A DNA stretch of 64,000 nucleotides from Blattamonas nauphoetae (Eukaryota > Preaxostyla > Oxymonadida), in assembly GCA_033064195.1 (NCBI GenBank), contig JARBJD010000020.1:417179-481178 (forward strand), written 5' to 3'. The position numbers and the translations under genes are program-made. Shown piece by piece: positions 35,724 to 47,175 of this stretch. The notes under the pieces are model-generated. The model saw nothing but the letters and a program-made list of their open reading frames with translations, was not told the DNA's origin and made no database searches. How positions within the stretch are numbered: position 1 is the stretch's first letter; the number at the start of each line of letters is the position of its first letter.

Positions 35724-38700
35724 ATGGAACCTAACCGTCGATCTCTGTCCTCATGCACACGTTTTCCGTGAAGGAGCAGAGATCAAATATCACCCCTGAT
35801 GTTTCAGGGTTGGTTGAGACCGGATTGAAACAGTATAGTGGAGAATTGGACGGCTACTTCAAAACGCTTGATGAGACTGGACTCCTCGATAAGACAACTC
35901 TTGATATTGTTTGTTTTCTGATTTCTTCATCAATTTTCAACGATTCACTTCTTCGTTCTCAACATTTCTGTTGTAGTTGAAAGACACGCACTCAGAATGC
36001 GATGAAACTCTCAGGCGTTTTGCAGACTATATAATGAATACTGTGTCGGTTCATGTTCTTAAAATGGTTACAACAATCGTATTTCTCTCGTTTTTCGATC
36101 ATTAATCTCTCATTTGTCCTTGGATCAGCAACAAGGCATGAATTCCAATGAACAGTCGCCATTGGAGTATGACCTGCAATTTCAACTTGATGTATGGATG
36201 TTTATGCATTTCTTATCATCCTTCTTGAACAGGAAATGTCGGATGGGAGAAAGAGGGTCGAAAAACAGAACGACGTCCTCAAGGATCAGCTCAACAGGCG
36301 AAATATGCAACTTGCTGAACAAAGAGCCCTCTACAATAAAGAACTAATCAATTTACGTGAGCAGGTAATGAATTTTCTTTATCCTCTTCATAATTATTGT
36401 TTCGTAGCTCTTCCAAAAAGAACGATTGGGGAAGCCGTATCAACCTGAAAATATGGAACTACTCAACGACGAATTCTCACTTGGTGGAAATGATGGAGAT
36501 ATGAGTGGAGATGATATGAAGAAGAAAATGGAAGCTGTTATGGCCAAAATGCAGCAAAAGTTCAATGATGAAAAGAAAAAGCTCGAATCCCAGTTGAAGG
36601 TCGGATTCTTTTCAACTTTTTCATTCTTTCATTCATATATATATAATCATCTCGTTCTCATCTTCATAGATTTTGGAGAGGGAACGCACAACTCAAGTTA
36701 GAGATCTCGAGAAAATTAGAACTGAAACAGAAGGTCGATTGAAAGATCAAATAGCAAATATGGAATCATCTCATCGCGAAAACATGGAACGAGCCGAATC
36801 GAAGCACGAAGCCGAAGTCAATCTTCTCAAACAGCAGGCCTCGGAAAAGCAAGAGCTCCTGGAACGAGAAAAGGAGGAAGCGCTTCGAACCCAAAAGGAA
36901 ATGTACGAACAACGAATCCAGAAGGAGTTGGGTGATTTACAAGAGAAGGTCAACGGTCTATCGGCGAAGGTGAGCACACTCGAAACAGCGAAGGCTGACC
37001 TCGAAAGAGAAGTGGAAGGATGGAAGAAAGAGCTGAAAGAAGAACAAAGGAAGAACAAACAAGCCGAGGACGAGCTCCGAAAATTGCGGATGGAGGCAGA
37101 ACAGCTGAGGCAGGATCTACAACAAGAAAGGGTCCTCAGCGCTTTGAAAGACGAAGAATTGAAAGTGAAGGAAGAACTCATCAAAGATATGGAAAACAAG
37201 ATGGCAGAAAGCGCTAAAACAATCGAAACGCTTAATGAGAAGCTTGCTGATACTCAAGAAAAACTGCATCAGACACAGATGGAGTTAGATCAGACCCAGC
37301 ACAAACTGGAAAAAGCCAGAACCAAAATGAAAGAAATGGAAGCAGCCTTCGCCGAAGAGAAAGCGCGTCTGGAGAAGGAGATGGAGGAGATGCAGAAAGC
37401 TCACGAAGCGAAGTTGGCACAGATGGACGAACGACACAAGAAGGAAATGGAGGAATTGCGACTGAAGTTTGAGAAGGAAGCAGGCGAGTTGAAACAGAAA
37501 CTGGAAACAGCAGCGGCAGAAGGAGAGGCACTGCGGAAGGACAAGGCGCGATTGGAGGAAGAGTTGCGAGGACTGAACGAGCAGCTGAAGGCGGTTCAGA
37601 AGGAGCTGGAACAGGAGAAGGAAGCAGGAGGGAATCTGAAGGAAGAGATGGAGAGGGTGAAGGGCGAGCTTCAGAACACACTCGACGAGCAGGCCCGAGA
37701 GAGACAAGCGTGGTTGAAGAAGGAGGGAGAGATGGAAGTGGAGATTCAACAGTTGAAGAGAGAGGCGGAGGAGAGGAAGGCTGGCGAGGCAGGATGGAAG
37801 CAGAAAGAGAAGGAATGGAACAACGAACGCACCGATCTCCAAAATAAGAACTCCGCTCTCCAAAACAAGAACACGGACCTCCAAACTGAAATTGATTCGC
37901 TTCGGAACCAACTTCACGCGGTCAGCAATTCCAACAACAATTCTCAATCGAAGTGGGAAGAGGAGAGGAAGAAACTCCTCCAACAGCTCGCCGACGCCGA
38001 GAAGCTCGCAGCATCTCGCCCAAAAGTTGTGGAAAAGATTGTCACCGCACCGCAGGACGATGATATGGTCAAAGAGAGATCGTTTGGGTTCACACCTGCT
38101 GAGGTTGAGGAAGAACCCGAACCAGAAGTGAGGGAACGGAAGGCCATGTTCGCGCAGGGAATCAACGAGATTCAAGACGTGAAGGCGAAGGACGAGGAAC
38201 TTCATCGAAAGCAAGTCGAGAACAACTGGGCGCTTCTGGTTGCTGGACTGAAGTCGAAGATGATTCAGGAGAGAGTGGCGAGGTTGAAGGCGGAGATGGA
38301 CGATTCTGATACCGACACCGACATGAAAACACCGAGTCGACCGCCTTCACAACCGATTTCGGGCAGTTTGATGCCGCCAGAGAGCAGAATGAGCCAAGAA
38401 CAGGCTGAGCCAGATTTCAATAAACTGGCCGAGGCAAAGCAGAAGAAAAGGAAGAAGAAGATCCAGTTTTGGGAGCGGTTTGCGGAAAGGCAGAGAGAGG
38501 TTGAGATGAGACTGCACGAAATGAGAGACGAAATCGAGCGCGAGCGAAGAAAGAACTTGGAACGCGTGCTGGCAGCTGTCAACCTGCTCACACTCTCCGA
38601 ATTCGGAGTGGCAGAGATGCGAGAGGACCGTCCTCAGAGCCGAGTCGTCAAAATCGACTCGTCTGGCACTCGCGAGCAGGACAGAGAAATGTTCTCGCCC

Positions 38701-39705
38701 GGACGGCACATGAGCGACACCCACTATTCCTCCCACGGTGTCTCTCCCACTCGAACCCCCAACCCCAATTTCTACATCGGCGATGACAAAACCGGAGATC
38801 AAGGTGGGACGACGACAGCGCGATCGCTTCGGAGACAATATCAATACGACCCGGAACAGACCCACAAACGAGATCTGCCGGATCCAGATGAGGATTATTT
38901 GGCGACGCATGGATCGATTTATAGGACAGATCCGATGACTCGGACAGACGGAACAAGAACGGCACCAGCGATCACTCGAAGGGCGGTGGTCGGACAGAGG
39001 AGGTTGATCGGGCTGGATGGACAGACACAGGAATACATCGCACAGTTCAGTCAAGCGAAGGAGAGCACTGGGCAGGCGCAGGGGATGGGTGGGGGAGTGA
39101 TGACTGATGCTCGGTCGGGGAGGATTGCGAGGGGTAGGACGAGGCAGGCAGAGGAGGAGAAGGTTGTGGAGAGAGAGTACAATGCAGGGTCGAGAGCAAG
39201 CCAGCACAATGATGTTCTGAGCACGCCAGTTGTGAAGACAGGAAAGTTCCAAAAGACGAAATCTGAAGCGAAGAACGCACAACGGGATGCGGTTGTGTCG
39301 AGATCGATGACACAGCCGATGAACGCCACGAATGAGCAGACAATCACGGAAACGAGAAAGAGAGCAACAGCTGCCAACACTTCACAAAAGAAACGGCCAG
39401 TGACTCCCGACACCACCCGAACACCAGCACCTCTGATGCCCAAGCCTGATTTCACAGCTGGTGGCGATGGTGTCGAGCGAGAGAGATCAACCACTTCACC
39501 CATTCCCACCCCACAGACCGATCCACGTGTCAGAACAGCAGGACAGACACCAAGCATCCCACGCTTCTACAACACCAACATTCTGCGAAGACCAGCCACC
39601 CCACCCAGCAACAAGGCTGGGAAGGGTGGCACGAAGACGAAAACGAAGATTGAAGACAACTTGGTTGTGCCGACTACAGTTTCTCTAGTCATTCATGAGG
39701 GATGA
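35724..39705 (+). CDS. 1,208-residue coiled-coil protein, seven exons
   Basis: Exons 35724-35760, 35808-35908, 35977-36042, 36129-36191, 36233-36364, 36408-36599 and 36670-39705 join in frame. A globular-looking N-terminus (LVETGLKQYSGELDGYFKTL) leads into a helix with ALYNKELINLREQLFQKERL, a phrase I associate with a protist family of unknown role. Residues ~250-700 form a nearly unbroken heptad-rich rod (Glu/Lys/Gln/Leu). A second helix carries KIQFWERFAERQREVEMRLH. The tail is Arg/Thr/Pro-rich and disordered. Large rods like this are usual in basal bodies and the oxymonad preaxostyle/axostyle cytoskeleton; that placement is inference. GC content of the rod exon seems higher than that of the short exons. 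Confidence 0.75.
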
Positions 39706-40185
39706 CTCCATTTCGTTCTGTTGATATTCTATTTCTTTCTTTCTCGAGTAATAGCTTGATTTATCGATCAATTATGCATTTCACAATCTTTTTTCGATTT
39801 TTATTCTCTGTTCATCTTTTTCTCGACCAGTTGCAAAATTTCTTAATCTATCAAAAAAAGAACTCAATAATATTGTTGAAATCGTTGGTCCTTGATCCGA
39901 ATCCAGAATCCGGGAAAAAATGGGACGATCTTACAGAACAGTAGTTCCGAGATCCGACAATCTTCTCCGGCAATGTGTTTACTCACAATTTATTATTTCG
40001 TGTCATTCAACAGTGAAAAAAGTCAAAAAATTCCATAAAAGTTCAGCGAAAAAGCAGTCCTGGACAAAAGTTAACGGTCACCCTTGACCGCGTTTATCAG
40101 CACATGGATTTTTCTAATTTGTTGACAAACACTTCACAGCAATGGAAGAATGTTATTTCTCTAATATATTTCAATAATAGTCTGT
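39706..40185. other. Gene-free AT-rich spacer before the repeat region
   Basis: No coding frame, repeat or known motif was recognised. This marks the change from gene-dense to transposon-dense DNA. Confidence 0.5.
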
Positions 40186-40812
40186 TGAAGTGAAAAACAT
40201 GATGAGAGATAGATGTGACCTGGGAGGAAATTTTAGTGGCGGCAACCTACACTGTTCTCCTCTTTCAGGGAGAGGAGACGTGATCAGTGGAGTGAGTTTC
40301 TCCATTGAAAACGATCAATCTCCTCTCCTCATGGAAATCCAATGGGAGATGTGACGAAAATGTGTGAAATTTTGTTTCTTCTTCTCTCCTCTACTAGCCT
40401 TGTCTACACACCAAGCACTCCCAATGATCTTTAGAGTGCTGATTCCGTCTCCACCCAACGGATTCTAGACATATGCTGCTCTTACGAAGTTTGACGAAAA
40501 TGACACGATCGAAGTCTCTCTACAACTCATAGTAGATAAGGAAATGAAATCATGATCTTCGTTCGCAAGAGCATTGGGAGTGTTTGGTGTGTCGACAAGA
40601 CTAGTAGAGGAGAGAAGAAGAAACAAAATTTCACACATTTTCGTCACATCTCCCATTGGATTTCCATGAGGAGAGGAGATTGATCGTTTTCAATGGAGAA
40701 ACTCACTCCACTGATCACGTCTCCTCTCCCTGAAAGAGGAGAACAGTGTAGGTTGCCGCCACTAAAATTTCCTCCCAGGTCACATCTATCTCTCATCATG
40801 TTTTTCACTTCA
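40186..40812. mobile_element. 627-bp foldback MITE with ~247-bp near-identical arms
   Basis: The sequence from 40186 to about 40432 is repeated in inverse orientation from about 40566 to 40812, with only a few mismatches, all towards the loop. Tips read TGAAGTGAAAAACATG and CATGTTTTTCACTTCA. The loop of about 130 bp has no frame. No clear target duplication was found. Long near-perfect arms around a short centre mark a non-autonomous foldback/MITE element that inserted recently. The family was not assigned. Confidence 0.85.
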
Positions 40813-41753
40813 GTGGGGAGATAGTCGGTGCTATTTTAGACGCTCAGAGTCTAAACATCCTTTTTCGTCTGTGAGGACACAAACTGATCACTTGGGGGGA
40901 TGGATCGGATCTCATTCATTCAAAATTATTATCATCGTTCAATTCGAGTTTACCCAACATTTTCGGTGATAAAACATCTTCAAGGGGTATGAATGTTGAA
41001 ATGAAGAGATAAACCGAGAAAAGAGGAAAAAGTTCAAAGTGTGAATCCACAATGACTTTATCCTTTTGAATGGATTGAAAAGAAGAAACGGACAAATGTA
41101 AATCGGTATCTTAACACATATCTCGTCATTTTGTTCCTTCCTCCGAGTCTAGTAGTGAGAGACGGCTGCTGGTACTATATTTCTATTTCGACATGATCCC
41201 TCCCATTCTCGTTTTCTTATAAATTCTGAGATGGGAGATCTTATGAGATCGTTCCATGCTTTCGACATACTCTTTCAAGATGAAAAAGAAACTCGGGAGT
41301 GGCTCGTCTCTCATGAAATTCTTCCACATCAACAATGTCTAGAATGAGGATCTGTCGATCCCTATATCCTCAGAGACAACGGACTCATCACTCGATTCAA
41401 ATGCCAAGTGAGGGAACCCTCGTACAGATTCGCCATCACAAGAGGAACAAGTATTGAAGGAACAAATCTCACTCTCTCAACGATCTGTAGACTTGCACTT
41501 GCCTTCATCCGGGACTGGAACACTACCGCAATTCTTGATACTACTGGGATTGGAGAAAGAACATTAGACGACTGGCGCGACTAATTTCGACAAGTATCCA
41601 GCTGGATATTCCTGAAACAACTTCATCCACTCGGAGGTGAAGGATAAACTGTCGAGTTGGACGAAATGCACATTCGACTAAGAAAGAACCGGGGAGACGA
41701 TGCGCGAAGCTTCTGGTGGGATTGGTGCAAGTACCAAATCTCTTAAATCTGTG

Positions 41754-43904
41754 TACCGTCGCTCAACAACCCGAGACATTCTGAAACCCGAGACATTCTA
41801 GTTTGGGCTTTTCACCTGATTCCCATTTTTTCTCTCTATTCATCATCTTGTTTTGTCTCCTTTTCTTTTTTGAAAGTTCTAGATAAAAACATCCACTGGA
41901 GGTGAAATGGAAAGATTAGTGCCGTATTTTTCCTGAACGGAGGGATCTGCCCCCAATCTCCGTCGTCCCGTTGACGCTTCGCGGACCTGTTCGTTGAGAT
42001 GCGGGCTTGCTGGATGGCTTCTTTGTAGGAACAGGCTTCATTTTCTTCACTTCATTCTTGTCCTGCGCTGCTTCTCGAGAAGAGGAACGAATCACTTTTT
42101 TGTTCCTCAGCTTCACACCATCAGTCATGATTCTACGATCTGTCTTCTTCTGATCTTCTCTCATTTTCTCTTTCTTTTCCATCTCCGCAATAGATTCCTT
42201 CGATGTTAAGAGTTTTCCTCTTTGTACCAGAGGAGCAATTCCAGAAAAAGTTGGATCGGCAAAAGTTGGAGATTTCGGGTTTGATGTTGTATTCTCATCT
42301 TCTTTTCTCACAGCCATCTTCTGGAGCAGCTTAGACAACGAAAGTGGAGCCACCCCGCAATTGGCAAACGCTTTTTTCACAACGGCGGGATTGAAGGCTG
42401 CGGTGACTGCCCCAGGAAGGCTTTCTTTGATCGCCAGTCGGTGCGCTTCCTGAGTGAAGGGATAGGGTTGAGTGTACAGTCTGCCATATTCCTTTTTTAA
42501 CATTTGAAAGATGCTGTCGTCGAGTGGTTGCGTTAGATTTGTGGTGTTTGGAGGGAGAGATAAGATGATGATATTAAATTGAACCGCTAATTTCGCAATA
42601 GACGCTGTGAGATGCGAACCACAATTGTCCATGAGGAGGAGAGCGGGTATTGAACCGAGATTGAGCCGCTTTCTTTTTTTGTCCATTGCTGGGAAGATTT
42701 CGTCCTTGAACATGTCATATTGAATTTGCGCGTTAACATAACCTTTTCCTTTGTACACAAGTCTAATATAAAAATCTAAAAATGAAGTGAACTCCTTTTG
42801 TTCACTAAAACGAGGAAAAATCAAATGGTGCCGCAAGGCCGAACCATCTGCGCATACGCAGCATGCCAATGTAAAATTTTCAATTTTGGTTTGGCTCGGG
42901 ACAAGTGGTGGAGGAGAGCCCTTCACGTGGATCAGCTTCGACTGGACCTGTTTCAGAGTGCTGAACCCAGTTTCGTCAAAGTTGAAAATTAGGGATTCTG
43001 GGATTTGGGTTGTGGAGATAACTGTCGAGAGTGTTTCATGCCAACCAACGAGAGTTTCTTCATTGTTCGCTGCGATTTTTGAAGGTTCCATTCTTTTTGG
43101 TAGGGAGTAAATCAAGTCAGGTTCGGCTTGAAGAAAACCGTAGGCCCAATTTGGTGACAACTTTACGTCCTTAAATTTAGACCCTTCAATGATGGATTCG
43201 ATCTAATGAGTGAGCAAAGGAACAACGAAGACACACCTTCTTCTGAGTCATCATTGGTGTGACTGTCTTTTTCTGCTTCATTTTCTTGCTCAACCACAAT
43301 CGCAACTTTGAAACGCAACATTCAGGAGCCACCATTGGCCTTCCATTTTTCTGAACTTGCATTCCTTTTTTGAACGATCGTCTGGCCCGGCTGACAGCCT
43401 TCGTTGACAGACTGGTGATGTTCTGGATTACTCCGGGCATCACCGTCATCTTCTCCTCCATTTTTAGGAGGGCCACAAATGGCGGGAACGAGGAGTACGG
43501 TTTAGACAGCGTAACATTTCGACATTCTATCAAATTTTCATGCCATTTCTTGGAGTGGTGTGTTTGATTTTGTTTCTGAAAGATAGAGGATGAGAATCAA
43601 CGAGAGAGAATGAGGAGTGATCGAGAAGCACACATACCGAGCGGGTCTTGACCGACGTCAGTTTTTGATCTGTTCTGAGCGAGTACCGGGACGACGGAGA
43701 TTGGGGGCAGATCCCTCCGTTCAGGAAAAATACGGCACTAATCTTTCCATTTCACCTCCAGTGGATGTTTTTTATCTAGAACTTTCAAAAAAGAAAAGGA
43801 GACAAAACAAGATGATGAATAGAGAGAAAAAATGGGAATCAGGTGAAAAGCCCAAACTAGAATGTCTCGGGTTTCAGAATGTCTCGGGTTGTTGAGCGAC
43901 GGTA
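41754..43904. mobile_element. Pogo-type (Tc1/mariner superfamily) transposon, looks complete
   Basis: The TA target dinucleotide is duplicated at 41754-41755 and 43903-43904. The element is 41756-43902 (2,147 bp). Its terminal inverted repeats are about 216 bp long (41756-41971 and 43687-43902), differ by a one-base indel as far as I can see, and start CCGTCGCTCAACAACCCGAG. The motif CCCGAGACATTC occurs twice in each arm. The interior holds a transposase on the minus strand. Near-identical arms and an open transposase point to a recent insertion, into an old Merlin relic. Confidence 0.92.
41916..43533 (-). CDS. Pogo-like DDE transposase
   Basis: The main exon is 43202-41916; a 34-bp intron (43203-43236) joins it in frame to 43237-43533, giving about 527 codons. 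The upstream exon carries an HTH-like N-terminus; its first ATG is uncertain, and a further 5' exon near 43640-43700 is possible. The DDE_1 catalytic core is intact: FNFDETGF (first Asp), LLMDNCGSHLTASIAKLA (second Asp), and LPPNTTNLTQPLDDSIFQML with the third acidic position as Asp, as is usual for pogo. The C-terminal ~19 codons lie inside the left terminal inverted repeat. It cuts and pastes at TA sites. No stop interrupts the joined frame, so it may be functional. Confidence 0.88.
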
Positions 43905-44354
43905 CTCTTTGCGAGAAAACATAAACATTTGTTTGAGATAGTCAATTCCATTGAATCGATGTGGGGGCACTTGTGTAGATTTCTCCCAATCGGTGGTCAA
44001 CGATCTGAGTGCATTCAGGATTACATTTGGACTTTTTTACTATTTCGTCAAAAATCCATCCAATTTATGGACTATCTCAAACAAATGTTTATGTTTTCTC
44101 GCGAAGAGTACACAGATTTAAGAGATTCGGTACTTGCAGCAATCCCACCACGAGTTGAACCTGATCAAGTCCCAGCTGATATTCTTGACGAAATGAACCA
44201 TGATCAAGATTAACTATCATTTCACAATTTACGTTTTGATTCTCAATTTTGAAATGTGGGGGGGTTCTGGTTAGAAGGGGGGAATCAAAAAACCCCGTGG
44301 TTGTAGGGGCGGGAGCCCCTACTCTTGACAAACGTCGTGAAAACCGAACACAAT

Positions 44355-44431
44355 TGGACGCTTGTGTAGCGCAGCGGTTGCGCGCCCGAGTTGCAAGCTG
44401 TAGGACGCGGGTTCGAAACCCTGCGCGTCCA
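44355..44431 (+). ncRNA. tRNA-like Pol III module (A box, B box, T-run), not a sound tRNA
   Basis: An A box (TAGCGCAGCGG, 44367-44377) and a B box (GGTTCGAAACC, 44410-44420) have normal tRNA spacing, and a T-rich run follows from 44433. The D stem GCGC/GCGC pairs well, and GGACGC (44356) can pair with GCGTCC (44425). The anticodon stem pairs poorly and the acceptor spacing is off, so I do not assign an amino acid. A tRNA pseudogene or a tRNA-derived SINE head is likeliest. Confidence 0.55.
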
Positions 44432-45597
44432 TTCTTTTTCTCTTTTTTTTCAAAAAATGTAGTACCAACAGGGTGCGGTGCGTCGCAGATGGTGTATGTT
44501 ATGGTCAGAATTCAGAGTTGGAGGGTCAACTGACACAAGGATCGAGACAAATTAATTTAGCCTGTCAGCTCAGAAAAGTCAACTGTGACGTCCGGGCGAT
44601 CCTCCAAATCATCGGATTCGACAGTGCGTCACCTTATCGACAGAATAAATTCAGTGATTTATCAATGAAGGCACAATGTCAACTTTAGATGAGAGAGCGA
44701 AAGAATGGAGAGCAAGAAAATGGCGTTAGAAAATCATACAGTCTGAAATTGTTGAGAAAAAGTGAGGAGACACCATGAAAATGTGGACCTTTGTTTAGTT
44801 CCATCGAAAAGCAACTTGATGGGAACTGTCGGCAAGCGTCGTTTTCGCTTCAGCCTGATTGCTATACTTGTCTGTATGGAGAGAAAAATTCTAAAAATCA
44901 GCTGATAAGAAACAATTGTCGAATCTGGATGAATAACGTGTCTGATTGTGGAAGAAATTTGAGGCACAGTTTGAAAGAGCCGATATTGTAGGTGGTGGGT
45001 AGTAAAAGTGACTTCATGCGATGGGATGTGTATGAAATGAAGATCAAACCATGATGTTTTTTTCGTCATGTCAACAAGCTTGTTTCTCAGCGTTTGTTTT
45101 TTGATAAGTGAAGATTGATAAATGTCATGAAATGGAGGGAAAATGCGAAAAGGATGGTTCAGTCAGTCTTGCATTTTTACCTGCTCCACTGTATACTGTG
45201 ATTCTCACCGACGTGTCCGTTTGCAAAAAAATCCAATAATGAAGATTTCTGACGAATAAATTAATGAAAACCGGGTAGAGGATTTGATATTGTGAAATGG
45301 GGTGTTAAACCGAGGATAAAACCGTCGTGCGGAAATTCTTTACAGGCTGGGTGTAGACCATCCAATTCGAGAGAAAAGAGTCCTCTGCGAGAGAGAAGGT
45401 GAGTCATTGAGAGAAAACTGGCCAACATTCACAGTTGATGACTGTCATTTCGGATCACTCTTCAAGAGGTTGATGGTTTGAGAAAAGAGGAGCGATTCAT
45501 GAAGGATCATTGATGTGATGGAGAAATTTGAGTAAAAATGAAACTGGTTAATATAACCCATTTTTTCTTTTTTGAGACATATCGGTAAGAATCGCCT
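44432..45597. other. No recognisable gene
   Basis: About 1.2 kb with only short frames on both strands. No family, repeat or clear element end was recognised. It is probably decayed transposon flank. Confidence 0.45.
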
Positions 45598-46591
45598 ATA
45601 TTGTTGAGATGGCAAAACAACGAATAATAAGTGTGGCAGAAAAACCACTCGCAGAAAGCCAGGGATCCCAGGTTGTTATCAATTTATCTGTGTTTCATTT
45701 CGCCTCCATTTGAGAAATGCAGCACGTTTAGATCACTTCGGAACGCAGTGACGTAATCTCCATCTTTGTGGCAGGTCAAACAAGTGCTAATTTCTCCAGT
45801 CATCCAGAAGATAAGATCATGTCACTCCATTATCTGGAACAGAGGCAGATGAACCTTGCTGAAAATGATATTCTTGGTAAAACTTGTCTATGAAAAGTCA
45901 ATGATAAAACGATGAAGAGACACCTAATGTCGAAAGACGAAGATGTTTGGACTCGTACCAGTGGCAGAGGCAGAGTGGGACGGAGAGGAGTCTGAAGATC
46001 AAAGATGGGATGAATACGATGACATTGTTGAAAATTCACATACGAACATTTCGTTTATCTTGAGTTTTTTTGGTAAACAAAGTTGCATGGGGAGATCGAT
46101 TCACATTCACAGCTGGCTCTCTCCATGAAGATTACGTTGGTGTCTGGATTTTCCAATGGGACTTCTTTACAATCGATCCTTTCATCCATAAACTCCTCTT
46201 CGTCTGACTCTGCTTGGACGACGGTCATACATCCACACAACGATCGTCTTCGTCACTTGGTTTGTCATATTCATTCTTTCTTTGACTCTTCATCCAGTCT
46301 GAATAGTTCAAAGTCGAAAAAAATGATTCAATGTTTGCATTTTTCCACATCAACAATACCTCTGAATTCTAGGACAAACATCTCGGAGCCACCGGTCATC
46401 TCAGTCAGCTCACCTGCCACAAAGATGGAGATTACGTCACTGCGTTCCGAAGTGATCTAAACGTGCTGCATTTCTCAAATGGAGGCGAAATGAAACACAG
46501 ATAAATTGATAATAACCTGGGATCCCTGGCTTTCTGCGAGTGGTTTTTCTGCCCCACCTATTCTTCATTGTTTTGCACTCACAACAATATA
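45598..46591. mobile_element. ~1-kb non-autonomous TIR element
   Basis: The sequence from 45598 to about 45777 recurs inverted from about 46410 to 46591. The inner ~140 bp (starting GGCAGAAAAACCACTCGCAG) is near-identical, while the outer ~40 bp is more diverged. The centre has short frames (45943-46128 plus, 46055-46240 minus, 46083-46460 plus) that match nothing I know. No target duplication was seen. It is a MITE-like element of unassigned family. Confidence 0.7.
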
Positions 46592-46922
46592 ATTTTTCGA
46601 ATTTTTAGACTTTTTTCACTGTAGAATGACACGAAATAATCAATTATGAGTTAACACATTGCCAGAGAAAAGAGTGAAATATAAAATGTGAAGTGTGAGA
46701 TCAAGCTTCGTAGGCCTCTCATTTGGATGGAACCGCGACTGATTGTTTGACATCTGTATTTTCTTTCAGTTTATGAATTTAGAGAACGAAACAGAGTAGG
46801 AGGATGGGGGAGAGGAAACATCATGAGGTTGAGATTTTGTGGAAGCTTGGCAGAAAATCCACTTCATCATTCTCTCCAATCTTTCGATCAGCGAGCGGGA
46901 ATGAAACAACGCGGGGTGTCTC

Positions 46923-47055
46923 AATTTCTAGGGGAAAAACTCGATCCCAGGGGAATATCTCAATCACAGGGGAGAATCTCAGTCGCAGGGGAAAATCTCA
47001 GTCACAGGGGAAAATCTCAATCACAGGGGAAAATCTCGGGCCACAGGGGAAGAAT
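46923..47055 (+). repeat. Seven-unit ~19-bp tandem array CAGGGGAAAATCTCnnnnn
   Basis: Units of CAGGGGAAAATCTC plus about five variable bases are repeated seven times close to the left tip of the 46.9-50.6 kb element. The spacing is 19 bp (20 for two units). The core is conserved while the spacer varies (AATCA, AGTCA, GGGCCA). Confidence 0.9.
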
Positions 47056-47099
47056 GTCATATACCATAAGGGTTGAAGAAGAACATAATTTTGAACATG

Positions 47100-47175
47100 T
47101 TTGGTTCAGCGGTAAGTACGTTGGACTTTGAGGCGGCGGACCCGGGTTCGATTCCTGTCATCGACTTTTTTTTCC
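47100..47175 (+). ncRNA. tRNA-like Pol III module in the left arm
   Basis: A box TGGTTCAGCGG (47102-47112) and B box GGTTCGATTCC (47145-47155) fit Pol III promoter consensus at normal spacing, and a long T-run begins at 47166. The D arm can pair and the loop holds CTTTGAG, as in tRNA-Gln, but the anticodon stem does not pair and no acceptor stem forms. It is better read as a tRNA-derived SINE-type head than as a working tRNA. Confidence 0.6.

Larger units (their letters stand above)
41231..44213 (+). pseudogene. Merlin/IS1595 (ISXO2-like) transposase relic, interrupted
   Basis: The left part (41231-41755) reads MGDLMRSFHAFDILFQDEKE and, after stops, VELDEMHIRLRKNRGD, matching the start of the ISXO2-like catalytic domain. 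The right part (43929-44213) reads NSIESMWGHLCRFLPIGGQR and DYIWTFLLFRQKSIQFMDYL, the C-terminal end of the same domain with its Asn/Glu signature. A pogo-type element (41756-43902) sits between. Even without it the gene is broken: the sequence 41714-41755 plus 43905-43943 is an inverted copy of 44070-44150. The relic is a plain DNA transposon remnant, old and rearranged. Its own terminal repeats were not found. Confidence 0.72.

Noticed and set aside
37285-38214. Leu-rich minus-strand frame of 309 residues
   Set aside because: It is the antisense of the Glu/Lys-rich coiled-coil exon; composition alone explains the open frame.
44355-44431. A functional tRNA gene (Cys- or Ala-type anticodon)
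   Set aside because: A and B boxes are good, but the anticodon stem does not pair and the acceptor stem is displaced, so no identity could be supported.
46923-47055. A CRISPR array
   Set aside because: Repeats are 14-bp cores with ~5-bp spacers, mirrored in the other arm and lying inside a eukaryotic transposon; this is not CRISPR architecture.
47100-47175. A functional tRNA-Gln gene
   Set aside because: The loop resembles Gln (CTTTGAG), but neither anticodon nor acceptor stem forms, and the unit is part of the transposon arm.
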